NCBI RefSeq assembly: GCF_900101875.1
Contig: NZ_FNAI01000002.1
Coordinates: 372,001-436,000, forward strand
DNA: 64,000 nucleotides
Direction: 5' to 3'
Source: Mucilaginibacter pineti
GTDB taxonomy: Bacteria > Bacteroidota > Bacteroidia > Sphingobacteriales > Sphingobacteriaceae
A program made the translations under genes and the position numbers. A model generated the notes under the pieces. The model was given only the letters and a program-made list of their open reading frames with translations. It was not told the DNA's origin and did not search any database. Below, in pieces: positions 28,410-36,190 of the stretch. Numbering within the stretch: the first letter of the stretch is position 1; each line of letters begins with the position of its first letter.

Positions 28410-28760
28410 ATGGATGGATTAAAAATATTAAACTCTTTAACTGATGATCAAAAGAGTGCTATTACCCAAAAGTTTGGCAGCATAGGACAGCTTTATAAAA
28501 AAGTGTTCGATTTAACTAATCAAGAATATGTATTGCGAAACAGTAACAGGCAAGTAGAAATTCAAGATCAGTTATTTGACATAGAAGATAAGTTAGATGA
28601 AATTGGCCTTGACGGACATTATATAAAATCGCAAATATCGAGCGATTTTGGAGAAATTATTGTAAACAAGGCCATTAAATCACTTGATGCTGAATTGAAA
28701 AAATTTGGAACTGATTATGAAACCATGAGGGATTGGATGAAAGACAAATATGGTATTTAA
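28410..28760 (+). CDS. Hypothetical small charged helical protein
   Basis: 116 residues, no signal peptide or membrane segment, rich in Asp, Glu, Lys and Ile, with heptad-like stretches (VEIQDQLFDIEDKLDEIG) that suggest a helical or coiled-coil cytosolic protein. Not recognised. It stands alone between the operon terminator and the convergent LacI gene. Its AT-rich codons and its own candidate -7 element support a real gene; no function can be proposed. It might be a recent acquisition, since it has no obvious link to the glycan genes. Confidence 0.6.
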   Translation: MDGLKILNSLTDDQKSAITQKFGSIGQLYKKVFDLTNQEYVLRNSNRQVEIQDQLFDIEDKLDEIGLDGHYIKSQISSDFGEIIVNKAIKSLDAELKKFGTDYETMRDWMKDKYGI

Positions 28761-28823
28761 AAAAGTATCATTTATTACATTCAAAACCCTTCAATGTTGT
28801 AATAGAGCCTGTTCATACCAATT

Positions 28824-29855
28824 TTAATCCTCTTTGTTGTTCTCAATCAATTGCGATTCAATGGTGATATTGTAAAAGGCCGCCTGTTTAACCGAGTTCC
28901 GTTCTTTGTTTGCCAATAGTTCAAGCAAAATATCGGTAGCTTTTTGCCCCTGTAAATAAGGAAATTGCTCTACCGATGCTACCGGTACATGCTCCATATA
29001 GTTAATGAGCGGCAGGTTGGCATAACTCACAAATTCCAGGTTTTCATTAGCCGGCAACTGTAACGACCGGGTTTGCTTTATGGCAAATAGCGCAATGTAA
29101 TCGTTAAAAGTAACTATAGCGGTTACTTTGCGCTTATTGGCTAATAGTTCGGTTAGGCAGCGCTCGGTATCTTTTTCGGTGAGGTCGCAGTTAACAATAA
29201 GGGAGGCATCAAACTTTAAACGGTTTTTTTGGATCGCTTTTATATAGCCCTCCTTGCGTTCGCCGCTGGCAAAAAGTGTTTTTGGTCCGTTGATCATACC
29301 TATGGCGCGGTGCCCTTTTTTTAGCAGGTAGTTAACCGCCTCTATAGTACCGGTTTCCATGTTGCAGGCCACCGAATGAATGTTAGGCAACGGCGGAATC
29401 CTATCGAAAAAGACCACCGGGATATCGTATTTTTTTAAACGCTCAAAGTGTTCAAAGGAGCAGGTATTTTTTGCCAGTGATACCAGCAGCCCATCAACCC
29501 TATGGTTCTTCATTTTTTCTACCAGTTCTATTTCCTTTTGTGCGTTATCATGTGACTGGGCCAGGAGTACGGTGTAGTTTTTCTGATAGGCGGTTTCTTC
29601 AATAGCACTTGTTGCCGATGAAAAGAAAGCTTCGGAAAGCTCGGGCAGTATCACGCCTATGGTAAACGTTTTGCCTTTCTGAAAAAACACGGCTGTTTGG
29701 TTGGGCTCATAATTCATTTCGGCGGCAACACGCTTAACTTTTTGTCGGGTGGTGAGGCCAATGCTCACATGGTCATGCAGTGCCCTTGATACGGTTGAAA
29801 TAGAAATATTTAATTTCCTGGCTATCTCTTTTAAGGTGGCAGGTTTTGATAACAT
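28824..29855 (-). CDS. LacI-family transcriptional regulator
   Basis: 343 residues. The N-terminal helix-turn-helix (ATLKEIARKLNISISTVSRA, about 6-25) and hinge (MNYEPNQTA) bind DNA. The remainder is a periplasmic-binding-protein-like effector domain (FTIGVILPELSEAFFSSATSAIEE, DGLLVSLAKN, AIGMINGP, AIVTFND). LacI regulators recognise palindromes with a central CG, and CAAACGTTTG-type sites occur both in the 1.3-kb spacer of the GH/Sus locus and in the gene's own upstream region (29981-30007), so it is inferred to control the locus and itself. The effector sugar is unknown. It is convergent with the small gene at 28410. Confidence 0.92.
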   Translation of the reverse strand: MLSKPATLKEIARKLNISISTVSRALHDHVSIGLTTRQKVKRVAAEMNYEPNQTAVFFQKGKTFTIGVILPELSEAFFSSATSAIEETAYQKNYTVLLAQSHDNAQKEIELVEKMKNHRVDGLLVSLAKNTCSFEHFERLKKYDIPVVFFDRIPPLPNIHSVACNMETGTIEAVNYLLKKGHRAIGMINGPKTLFASGERKEGYIKAIQKNRLKFDASLIVNCDLTEKDTERCLTELLANKRKVTAIVTFNDYIALFAIKQTRSLQLPANENLEFVSYANLPLINYMEHVPVASVEQFPYLQGQKATDILLELLANKERNSVKQAAFYNITIESQLIENNKED

Positions 29856-29980
29856 AATAAGGAATTAAGATTAAGAAAATAGAACCCCGGTTTGATAGAT
29901 CCTGGCGAATATATCACGCCTCATATTCAATGAAATGTAAGATGCATAAAGGTTTATAAACGTTGTCGAAAACCACTGCG

Positions 29981-30007
29981 CAACCGTTTGCGCGAAAAGT
30001 TGCGTAA
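29981..30007. promoter_or_regulatory. Composite operator CAACCGTTTG-N9-TTGCGTAA upstream of lacI
   Basis: CAACCGTTTG at 29981-29990, within the longer palindrome GCGCAACCGTTTGCGC, then nine bases and TTGCGTAA at 30000-30007. It is the mirror image of the composite at 8813-8839, with identical spacing. It lies about 126 bp upstream of the LacI start codon, consistent with autoregulation. Confidence 0.58.
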
Positions 30008-30164
30008 ATACTTTTTAGGGCGTTTTATGCACCGCAGGGTAAAGTTATAGGGCTTTGGGAATGGTAATTACCGGCAATGAGAACCACCTGTAGGATGGTT
30101 TGCATCAGGAAACCGTTTGGTATTTTAATAGATGCCGGTTTTTGTTTTGCCGGCTTAAACTCCG

Positions 30165-30174
30165 CAAACGATTG
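30165..30174. promoter_or_regulatory. Putative LacI-family operator
   Basis: CAAACGATTG, one mismatch from CAAACGTTTG, in the spacer between the LacI gene and the proline-rich small gene. It is about 310 bp from the LacI start, so it could be an auxiliary looping site or chance. Confidence 0.35.
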
Positions 30175-30193
30175 TGTTTAGGTTTGTGCGGAC

Positions 30194-30379
30194 TTATTGC
30201 TGTTTCGCGGGTGGCTCAGTAGGTTCTTTTGGGGTTGGCGGTACTTCTTCAGGTGTTTCGGGAATATCTCTTGAAGGTATCTCGGGCTCTTTAGGGTCGG
30301 ATGGTTGCTGTATCTCCGGGCGTGCGGGCTGGGCAGGCATTTCGGGTTGCTCGCCGGGGAAAGTATTGTGCTTTTTCAT
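30194..30379 (-). CDS. Small proline/glutamate-rich hypothetical protein
   Basis: 61 residues starting MKKHNTFPGEQPEMPAQ and almost wholly Pro, Glu, Lys, Gln and Ser; no signal peptide. The composition (repeated PEIP/PETPEE/PPTPKEP) predicts an unstructured, extended cytosolic chain. Chosen over the 72-codon frame on the opposite strand, which is Gly/Ser/Cys-rich low-complexity sequence expected from the complement of a Pro-rich coding region. It follows another tiny candidate gene on the same strand after 47 bp. Function unknown. Confidence 0.55.
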   Translation of the reverse strand: MKKHNTFPGEQPEMPAQPARPEIQQPSDPKEPEIPSRDIPETPEEVPPTPKEPTEPPAKQQ

Positions 30380-30426
30380 GGTATATGCGTAAATGTTTGC
30401 AGGGAATGCATATGATCGCAGTTTTC

Positions 30427-30516
30427 TTAATCATCTATTCCTTCCCACTGTTTTAATATCATTTCTGCAGGTTTTGTTTTACTATTTTGAGCGCTTACGT
30501 TGTTTTGAGTTTTCAT
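30427..30516 (-). CDS. Candidate 29-residue microprotein
   Basis: ATG at 30516 (minus strand) to TAA at 30427-30429; begins MKTQNNVSAQNSKTKPAE and ends QWEGIDD. Hydrophilic with a short amphipathic C-terminus. It lies 47 bp upstream of the proline-rich small gene on the same strand, so the two could share a transcript. Supported only by a sensible start, hydrophilic composition and placement; not recognised. Confidence 0.35.
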   Translation of the reverse strand: MKTQNNVSAQNSKTKPAEMILKQWEGIDD

Positions 30517-30620
30517 GTTGTTGATTTTTTATTGTTGTTGATTAAACAAAGGTGCTGAAGAACAAGAGCCGGGAATTAGCCGCATCGTGGTAAGTTGTAG
30601 CCAAAACGGTCTGCGCTGTT

Positions 30621-31001
30621 TTAATTTACCTCGGGTTTTGGAAATACCGGTACAAACAGGCCCATGTAAGTGCTCAGCATAACTATCATATGTCTTGAAA
30701 TGGCCTGGCCTATTTCATCAATCTCCTCCTGGTAAAGCGGACTTTGGTAATCGGAATTACATGGATTTGGGTCGGCCTCAAAATATTGCAGGTGCCAATC
30801 ACCGTCAGATAGGAGGGTGTTTCTGTCGTACCATTTACCATGCAGTAATTGCAGTGTAAGGGTTATAAATTTTTTGCCATTATAAAATTCAATAATAAAT
30901 TGCGGTGTAAAAGGCATATCCCATTGCTCAGGCGGCACTTCATCCACCTGTAACCGTGCTATGCCCCGGCTCAATTGCACATCAATGTAAAACTCTTCCA
31001 T
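30621..31001 (-). CDS. Hypothetical protein, 126 residues
   Basis: Cytosolic-looking acidic protein with no signal peptide. It contains WHLQYFEADPNPCNSDYQSP and a C-terminal hydrophobic helix (AISRHMIVMLSTYMGLFVPVF) possibly mediating dimerisation or membrane contact. Not recognised. On the minus strand a perfect TAnnTTTG-type element lies at 31012-31019, only about 10 bp before the ATG at 31001, so the transcript would have a very short leader. It seems unrelated to the flanking catabolic genes. Confidence 0.6.
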   Translation of the reverse strand: MEEFYIDVQLSRGIARLQVDEVPPEQWDMPFTPQFIIEFYNGKKFITLTLQLLHGKWYDRNTLLSDGDWHLQYFEADPNPCNSDYQSPLYQEEIDEIGQAISRHMIVMLSTYMGLFVPVFPKPEVN

Positions 31002-31153
31002 AATGTAAATACAAATATAATGCTAAAAATATTAGTATTTAGGTATCTTTTTAAATAAAATTTTAACATTAATTTTTTACAGAATAGCCTTGAAAATTAT
31101 CAGTGATAATATTTAATTAACAATAGTGAGCATATAAACACAAAATAGCTTTT

Positions 31154-31161
31154 TACTTTTG
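31154..31161 (+). promoter_or_regulatory. Candidate -7 element (TACTTTTG)
   Basis: Exact match to TAnnTTTG, 38 bp before the metallophosphoesterase start codon at 31200. Confidence 0.45.
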
Positions 31162-31199
31162 CGGTTCGTAACGGGGCAACAATCCGCACGAATAAAGAA

Positions 31200-32099
31200 A
31201 TGGAAAGAAGATCAGCAATAAAAAACCTGGGCGGTTTATTAATAGCACCTGCCGTTGTACTTAATGGTAAAAACACCAATAAGCCGGTTTTAAGGATAGC
31301 CCACCTTACTGATGTTCATTTAAAAAATAAATTTGATGCACCGGCCCGGTATGCAAGGTGCCTTCATCATGTTCAAAACCAAAAACCCAAAGTTGATTTT
31401 ATTATGAACGGGGGCGATGTGGTGTTTGATATGAATAAAGAAAACCTTGGTACGCTTGAGGAGCAATGGAAACTAACCCATCGCATCATGAAAGCCGAAT
31501 GTAATTTGCCGGTTAACTATTGCCTTGGTAACCATGATATATGGTGGAACGAGAATGATAAGGGTCAAACACTGTACGGCAAAAAGTACGCGCTTGATCA
31601 GCTGCAATTAGCTAAACCCTATTACAGTTTTAATAAAAACGGCTGGAAATTTATAGTATTGGATAGTGTACACCTGGATATTGATGATACCTGGTACATT
31701 GGCAAATTGGGCGACGAACAGCTAACCTGGCTGGAAACCGAACTACAGCAAACTCCGGCCAATACGCCGGTGCTGGTTATGTCGCACATACCTATTTTAA
31801 CAGCTACCAACCTTATTGATGATGATACGGTTAATAAATGGGTAATGCTTGGTGGCGATATGCACACCGATAATGCTAAGATCATTAAACTGTTTTACAA
31901 ATACCCCAACGTAAAACTATGCCTGAGCGGGCATATTCACCTGCGTGAAAAACTGGTTTACAATAACGTTACCTATCTTTGCAACGGTGCGGTAAGCGGT
32001 GGCTGGTGGGAAGGTAACAGGAGAGAAACCCCGCCGGGCTACGGATTAATAGACCTGTACGCCGATGGTAACTTTGAGGAGCGCTATATCACTTATTAA
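31200..32099 (+). CDS. Calcineurin-like metallophosphoesterase, Tat-type signal
   Basis: 299 residues. The N-terminus has two Arg in ERRSAIKNLGG followed by a short hydrophobic stretch, suggestive of a Tat signal and a folded periplasmic enzyme. All five metallophosphoesterase motifs are present: LTDVH (Asp38, His40), NGGD (Asp73), LGNHD (Asn111, His112), MSHIP, and SGHIHL near the end. A dinuclear-metal phosphodiesterase or phosphatase activity is expected; the substrate is unknown. It precedes the hydroxyproline genes by 289 bp with separate candidate promoters, so a pathway role is not implied. Confidence 0.88.
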   Translation: MERRSAIKNLGGLLIAPAVVLNGKNTNKPVLRIAHLTDVHLKNKFDAPARYARCLHHVQNQKPKVDFIMNGGDVVFDMNKENLGTLEEQWKLTHRIMKAECNLPVNYCLGNHDIWWNENDKGQTLYGKKYALDQLQLAKPYYSFNKNGWKFIVLDSVHLDIDDTWYIGKLGDEQLTWLETELQQTPANTPVLVMSHIPILTATNLIDDDTVNKWVMLGGDMHTDNAKIIKLFYKYPNVKLCLSGHIHLREKLVYNNVTYLCNGAVSGGWWEGNRRETPPGYGLIDLYADGNFEERYITY

Positions 32100-32362
32100 A
32101 TAATATACTTCATAATCGGCACCCAGCCGTAAATTTTTGGTGCTTTAGCTTAGTATTACGCTGTACGCCGGCATAACTTGTTGGTATATAATGTAATATT
32201 ATTGATGTCTTGCAATACCTTCCGCTGTTTTTAGTTTATTTTAACGTGTGATTAAATTGTTATTATGCATCAACAAAATGTTAAATAACCTGCTAATATC
32301 ATCTTGGTAAAATACGGTTATTGTATGCTAAATTGTTATACTAATGTGGTAAAGCATAACAT

Positions 32363-32370
32363 TAATTTTG
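32363..32370 (+). promoter_or_regulatory. Candidate -7 element of the hydroxyproline operon (TAATTTTG)
   Basis: Exact TAnnTTTG match 18 bp before the start codon at 32389. Upstream, 32309-32321 holds AAAATACGGTTAT, found again in inverse orientation at 48743-48755. Confidence 0.45.
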
Positions 32371-32388
32371 AAAAAAAATATTTAACCG

Positions 32389-33327
32389 ATGATAACTTTT
32401 GAATGGAAAGGTGTAATGCCCGCGGTAACAACAAAATTTACCGATAATGACGAACTTGATTTTGAGGCATTTGATGTTAACTTAAACGCACAGCTTGAAG
32501 CCGGTGTCGATGGCTTTATTTTAGGTGGCTCATTAGGCGAAGCCAGTGTGTTGAGCGATGATGAAAAGTTTTCATTACTAAAACATACCGTTGCTTTTGT
32601 TAAAGGAAAGGTACCCGTAATACTTAACATAGCCGAGCAAACTACCAAAGCCGCTATAGCCTGCGCTCAAAGAGCACTTGATAACGGTGCCGATGGTTTA
32701 ATGCTGTTGCCGCCAATGCGCTACAACAGCGAAGAGCGCGAAACACTGGCTTATATAGGTGCAGTTGCTAAAAGTACTCCGCTGCCAATTATGATATACA
32801 ATAACCCGGTTGATTATAAAATTGAGGTTACGCTTGATATGTTTGAGCAGCTTGCCGTGTATGAAAACATCCAGGCTGTTAAAGAATCTACGCGCAATGT
32901 ATCAAACGTAACGCGTATGTTTAACCGTTTTGGAAACCGTTACGCCATATTTACCGGTGTTGATCCGTTGGCTATGGAAAGTTTGGTAATGGGTGCCGAT
33001 GGCTGGGTTGCCGGTTTGGTTGATGCCTTCCCTAAAGAAACCGTTGCTATTTACCGTTTGGTAAAAGCAGGCAGAATTGCTGAGGCGCTAACCATTTACC
33101 GCTGGTTTTTACCGGTGCTTGAATTAGATATTCATGCAAAACTGGTACAATACATTAAATTGGCCGAGGTTGCTACAGGTATAGGTACCGAAAATGTACG
33201 TGCCCCGCGCTTACCTTTAATTGGCGAAGAACGTGTTAAAGTACTAAAGATCATCAATGATGCGATAGCTATCCGTCCGGAATTACCTGTTGGCAGCTGG
33301 GGAAAGCTAAACGAAGTTGAAGCATAA
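32389..33327 (+). CDS. DapA/N-acetylneuraminate lyase-family enzyme, probable pyrroline-4-hydroxy-2-carboxylate deaminase
   Basis: 312-residue cytosolic (beta/alpha)8 aldolase-family enzyme. The Schiff-base Lys165 in QAVKEST and Tyr137 in YNNP are in place; GGSLGEAS replaces the GTTGE loop of true DapA, so dihydrodipicolinate synthesis is unlikely. Directly followed by a hydroxyproline epimerase and an FAD D-amino-acid dehydrogenase, it is best read as the deaminase converting 1-pyrroline-4-hydroxy-2-carboxylate to 2-oxoglutarate semialdehyde. The same fold includes L-2-keto-3-deoxyarabonate dehydratase, which yields the same product and is the main alternative given the arabinosidases nearby. 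Confidence 0.85.
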   Translation: MITFEWKGVMPAVTTKFTDNDELDFEAFDVNLNAQLEAGVDGFILGGSLGEASVLSDDEKFSLLKHTVAFVKGKVPVILNIAEQTTKAAIACAQRALDNGADGLMLLPPMRYNSEERETLAYIGAVAKSTPLPIMIYNNPVDYKIEVTLDMFEQLAVYENIQAVKESTRNVSNVTRMFNRFGNRYAIFTGVDPLAMESLVMGADGWVAGLVDAFPKETVAIYRLVKAGRIAEALTIYRWFLPVLELDIHAKLVQYIKLAEVATGIGTENVRAPRLPLIGEERVKVLKIINDAIAIRPELPVGSWGKLNEVEA

Positions 33328-33396
33328 TACCCCTTTTATTTATAACAACAAAGGCAATCGGCTTTTAGCCTTTTGCCTTTAGCTTTAGGCTTATAT

Positions 33397-34398
33397 ATGA
33401 GCAGTAAAACTTTTTTTTGTATAGATGCGCATACCTGCGGTAACCCGGTAAGGGTTGTTGCCGGCGGCGGCCCCACTTTAAAGGGCGATAACATGAGCCA
33501 AAAGCGCCAGCACTTTTTAAAAGAGTACGACTGGATACGCACCGGCTTAATGTTTGAACCACGCGGGCATGATATGATGTCGGGAAGTATATTGTTTCCG
33601 CCCCATGATCCTGCTAATGATGTGGCTGTACTTTTTATTGAAACCAGCGGTTGCCTGCCTATGTGCGGGCATGGTACTATAGGTACCATAACCATTGCCA
33701 TTGAAGAAGGATTAATTACCCCGCAGGTGCCCGGCGTAGTACGCATGGAAGCACCTGCCGGTTTGGTATTAATTGAGTACAAGCAGGAGGGTAAAAAGGT
33801 TACTTCCGTAAAACTCAGAAACGTTGCGGCCTATCTTGCAGCAACCGATTTGCAGGTGGAGTGCCCCGATCTGGGGATGCTTACCATCGATGTATCATAC
33901 GGTGGTAACTATTATGCCATTGTTGATCCGCAGCCAAATTTTGGTGGTATTGAAAATTATACCGCCGGCCAGCTGATTGCCTGGAGTCAGGTATTACGCA
34001 AACGCATCAATGAAAAATACCAGTTTGTTCATCCGCAGGACCCTACCATTAATACCTGTACGCATATCCTTTGGGCCGGTGCCGTGTTAGACGAAACATC
34101 CACCGCCCGTAACGCCGTTTTTTACGGCGATAAGGCTATCGACAGGTCGCCTTGTGGTACGGGAACATCTGCACGTATGGCGCAGTGGTATGCCAAGGGT
34201 AAGCTAAAAGTAGGCGAGCCTTTTATTCATGAAAGCATCATCGGCAGTAAATTTATTGGTAAGGTAGAGGAAGTAGTGAAGGTGAATGATTTTGACGCCA
34301 TTATACCAAGTGTTGAAGGCTGGGCCAAGGTTTACGGCTATAACACCATTAAAATTGACGACGACGATCCGTACGCACACGGCTTCCAGGTAATATAG
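33397..34398 (+). CDS. 4-hydroxyproline 2-epimerase
   Basis: Proline-racemase-superfamily enzyme that interconverts trans-4-hydroxy-L-proline and cis-4-hydroxy-D-proline, the first step of hydroxyproline catabolism. Start taken at ATG 33397 (MSSKTFFCIDAHTCGNPVRV), eight codons inside the longest frame, because family members begin there. Both catalytic cysteines are present: Cys90 in MCGHGT and Cys253 in SPCGTGT. This fits an epimerase rather than the trans-3-hydroxyproline dehydratase, where one Cys is replaced. 333 residues, cytosolic. It lies 69 bp after the deaminase and 283 bp before the dehydrogenase. Confidence 0.93.
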   Translation: MSSKTFFCIDAHTCGNPVRVVAGGGPTLKGDNMSQKRQHFLKEYDWIRTGLMFEPRGHDMMSGSILFPPHDPANDVAVLFIETSGCLPMCGHGTIGTITIAIEEGLITPQVPGVVRMEAPAGLVLIEYKQEGKKVTSVKLRNVAAYLAATDLQVECPDLGMLTIDVSYGGNYYAIVDPQPNFGGIENYTAGQLIAWSQVLRKRINEKYQFVHPQDPTINTCTHILWAGAVLDETSTARNAVFYGDKAIDRSPCGTGTSARMAQWYAKGKLKVGEPFIHESIIGSKFIGKVEEVVKVNDFDAIIPSVEGWAKVYGYNTIKIDDDDPYAHGFQVI

Positions 34399-34478
34399 AA
34401 ATAGAAATAACATACGCATAAACCTGCCATTTCGGGTTTTAAAATCCGGGGACTCCAAAGGGATGACAAAGAGGCGAA

Positions 34479-34511
34479 AGACTTACGAAGTTTTTAAAAC
34501 TTCGTAAGTCT
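34479..34511. terminator. Perfect long inverted repeat after the epimerase gene
   Basis: A 16-bp perfect inverted repeat (AGACTTACGAAGTTTT and its complement) with a 1-nt centre, 80 bp past the epimerase stop. The T/A-rich centre rather than a 3' T-run makes it an atypical terminator; it may be a REP element or an mRNA-stabilising stem. Confidence 0.5.
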
Positions 34512-34521
34512 GGGATCTACA

Positions 34522-34610
34522 ACTTGTCATTTCGAAACGAGGTACGAGTGAGAAATCTTAGACGTGCGATGTACTGTACAATCGGCATGGAGATTTCACT
34601 AATGACAAGT
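34522..34610. repeat. Small palindromic element (MITE/REP-like)
   Basis: 89-bp block bounded by ACTTGTCATT (34522-34531) and AATGACAAGT (34601-34610), with inner AGAAATCT / AGATTTC pairing. TGTCATTTCGA...GAGAAATCT resembles dispersed intergenic repeats common in Bacteroidetes genomes (from memory). Confidence 0.55.
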
Positions 34611-34681
34611 GGTTTAATACAATAAAGATTTTTTAAATAAGCCCTTAGCATTACGCTTTGGGCTTTAAGCTTCAAAATAAC

Positions 34682-35926
34682 ATGTCAAAAGTGCTGATAA
34701 TAGGTGGTGGAATAGTTGGTTTAAGTTCGGCGTATTACTTACATAAGGCCGGGCATCAGGTAACAGTGCTTGATAAAGGCGATCTTACCGATAGCTGTTC
34801 GTATGGTAATGCCGGTATGATAGTGCCAAGTCACTTTATTCCGCTGGCTACGCCGGGTATGCTAACACAGGGTATTCGGTGGATGTTTAACAGCAAAAGC
34901 CCGTTTTATGTACGCCCCTCACTAAATATGCAACTGATTTCATGGGGACTGAAATTTGTTCAGAAAGCCAATGCAGGGCATGTTGAACGTTCGGCAACAC
35001 CATTAACCGAACTTTCGCTGTTGAGCAAAAAGCTTTATGAAGATTTGAGCAAAGAGCCAGGTTTTAACTTCGATCTGGTAGAAAAAGGCATCCTGATGTT
35101 TTATAAAACCGAGAAAGCCGGTGAAGAAGAAGCCCTCATGGCCGCAAAAGGCCGGGAGTTAGGCCTGGATATGGCAGTGCTTAGTGCAGACGAATGCCGT
35201 AAGCTACAGCCCGAATTGGAGCTTGATGTGCTGGGCGCGGTACATTACCGCTGCGATGCACATTTGTCGCCAAATAAATTAATGACGGCCCTTATAAAAT
35301 ACCTGAAAGGTGCGGGCGTAAGCCTGCTTACCAATAAGGAGGTTACCAAAATTGAAACATCTGCAGGTAAAGTAGGGCGTGTTTTAGCCCATGATGAAGC
35401 ATTTACGGCAGATGAGGTAATTGTGGCCACCGGTTCATGGTCGCCGGCTATTGGCAAATTGTTGGGCATTAACATATTATTGATGCCGGGTAAAGGCTAT
35501 TCCTTTAACGTTGCTGATGAGCATCCGGCTATGCACATACCAGCCCTGCTTGCCGAAGCCCGTGTAGCTATTACCCCAATGAATGGTGGTTTGCGCTATG
35601 GCGGTACTATGGAGCTGGATAAGATCAACAGCCGTATTAATATGAACAGGGTAAAAGGTATTGTGGAGTCGGTACCTAAATATTTCCCCGGTCTTAAACC
35701 GGCTGTACCTGCCGAAAAAGATATCTGGTTTGGTTTCCGTCCCTCATCTGCAGATGGCTTGCCTTACATTGGCCGCAGTAAAAAATTCAGCAATCTTACT
35801 ATTGCTACAGGGCATGGCATGATGGGTTTAAGCTTAGGCGCAGGTACGGGGGCATTAGTGAGCGAAATTATTTCAGGAACTGCTCCATCTATCAATATAA
35901 ATAGCTTTATTCCTGATAGAAAGTAA
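34682..35926 (+). CDS. FAD-dependent D-amino-acid dehydrogenase (DadA-like), probable D-hydroxyproline dehydrogenase
   Basis: Oxidises D-amino acids; here the expected substrate is cis-4-hydroxy-D-proline, giving 1-pyrroline-4-hydroxy-2-carboxylate for the DapA-like deaminase. Start at ATG 34682 (MSKVLIIGGG) rather than the in-frame ATG 34658, because the dinucleotide-binding motif GGGIVGLSSAYYL then lies at the usual position (about 8-20). Other DAO-family segments: GNAGMIVPSHFIPLATPG, CDAHLSPNKLMTALIKYL, EVIVATGSWSPAIG, and a C-terminal GLPYIGRS...ATGHGMMGLSLGAGTG. About 414 residues; no signal peptide, likely membrane-associated on the cytosolic face. Confidence 0.9.
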   Translation: MSKVLIIGGGIVGLSSAYYLHKAGHQVTVLDKGDLTDSCSYGNAGMIVPSHFIPLATPGMLTQGIRWMFNSKSPFYVRPSLNMQLISWGLKFVQKANAGHVERSATPLTELSLLSKKLYEDLSKEPGFNFDLVEKGILMFYKTEKAGEEEALMAAKGRELGLDMAVLSADECRKLQPELELDVLGAVHYRCDAHLSPNKLMTALIKYLKGAGVSLLTNKEVTKIETSAGKVGRVLAHDEAFTADEVIVATGSWSPAIGKLLGINILLMPGKGYSFNVADEHPAMHIPALLAEARVAITPMNGGLRYGGTMELDKINSRINMNRVKGIVESVPKYFPGLKPAVPAEKDIWFGFRPSSADGLPYIGRSKKFSNLTIATGHGMMGLSLGAGTGALVSEIISGTAPSININSFIPDRK

Positions 35927-36190
35927 TTAAAATTGCAAACTTTGCAGGAATTGCTGTATCTTAAGCTAAAATCTTCTATTAGATATGCTTTATTCTTGAA
36001 AAAAAGGTTTATAAATGTCAATAATACGCTTTTAAGCTATTATCGTTCTTTAAAGAGCTTATTTTTCGTTTTTATCTATTCTATATTATAATATTTAGAA
36101 ATAAATATGCGATTTTTTTGAAATGTTGTAAAATTATCGTTGCAAAACAATAAAAAGTTGTAAATTGAGACTGGATTAACAAACAGAAAG

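Noticed and set aside
30174..30392. 72-codon plus-strand Gly/Ser/Cys-rich frame
   Set aside because: Complement of the proline/glutamate-rich small gene; low-complexity Gly-Ser composition is expected from that, and the minus-strand frame has the better start and composition.
32389..33327. Dihydrodipicolinate synthase of lysine biosynthesis
   Set aside because: The GTTGE loop is replaced by GGSLGEAS and the gene sits with hydroxyproline enzymes; a catabolic DapA-family role fits better.
33373..33396. Eight-codon N-terminal extension of the epimerase
   Set aside because: The encoded MPLALGLY lies in a low-complexity repeat of CTTTAGC-like units; the family start MSSKTFF at 33397 fits alignment better.
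33397..34398. trans-3-hydroxy-L-proline dehydratase
   Set aside because: That enzyme lacks one catalytic Cys; here both Cys90 and Cys253 are present, indicating an epimerase.
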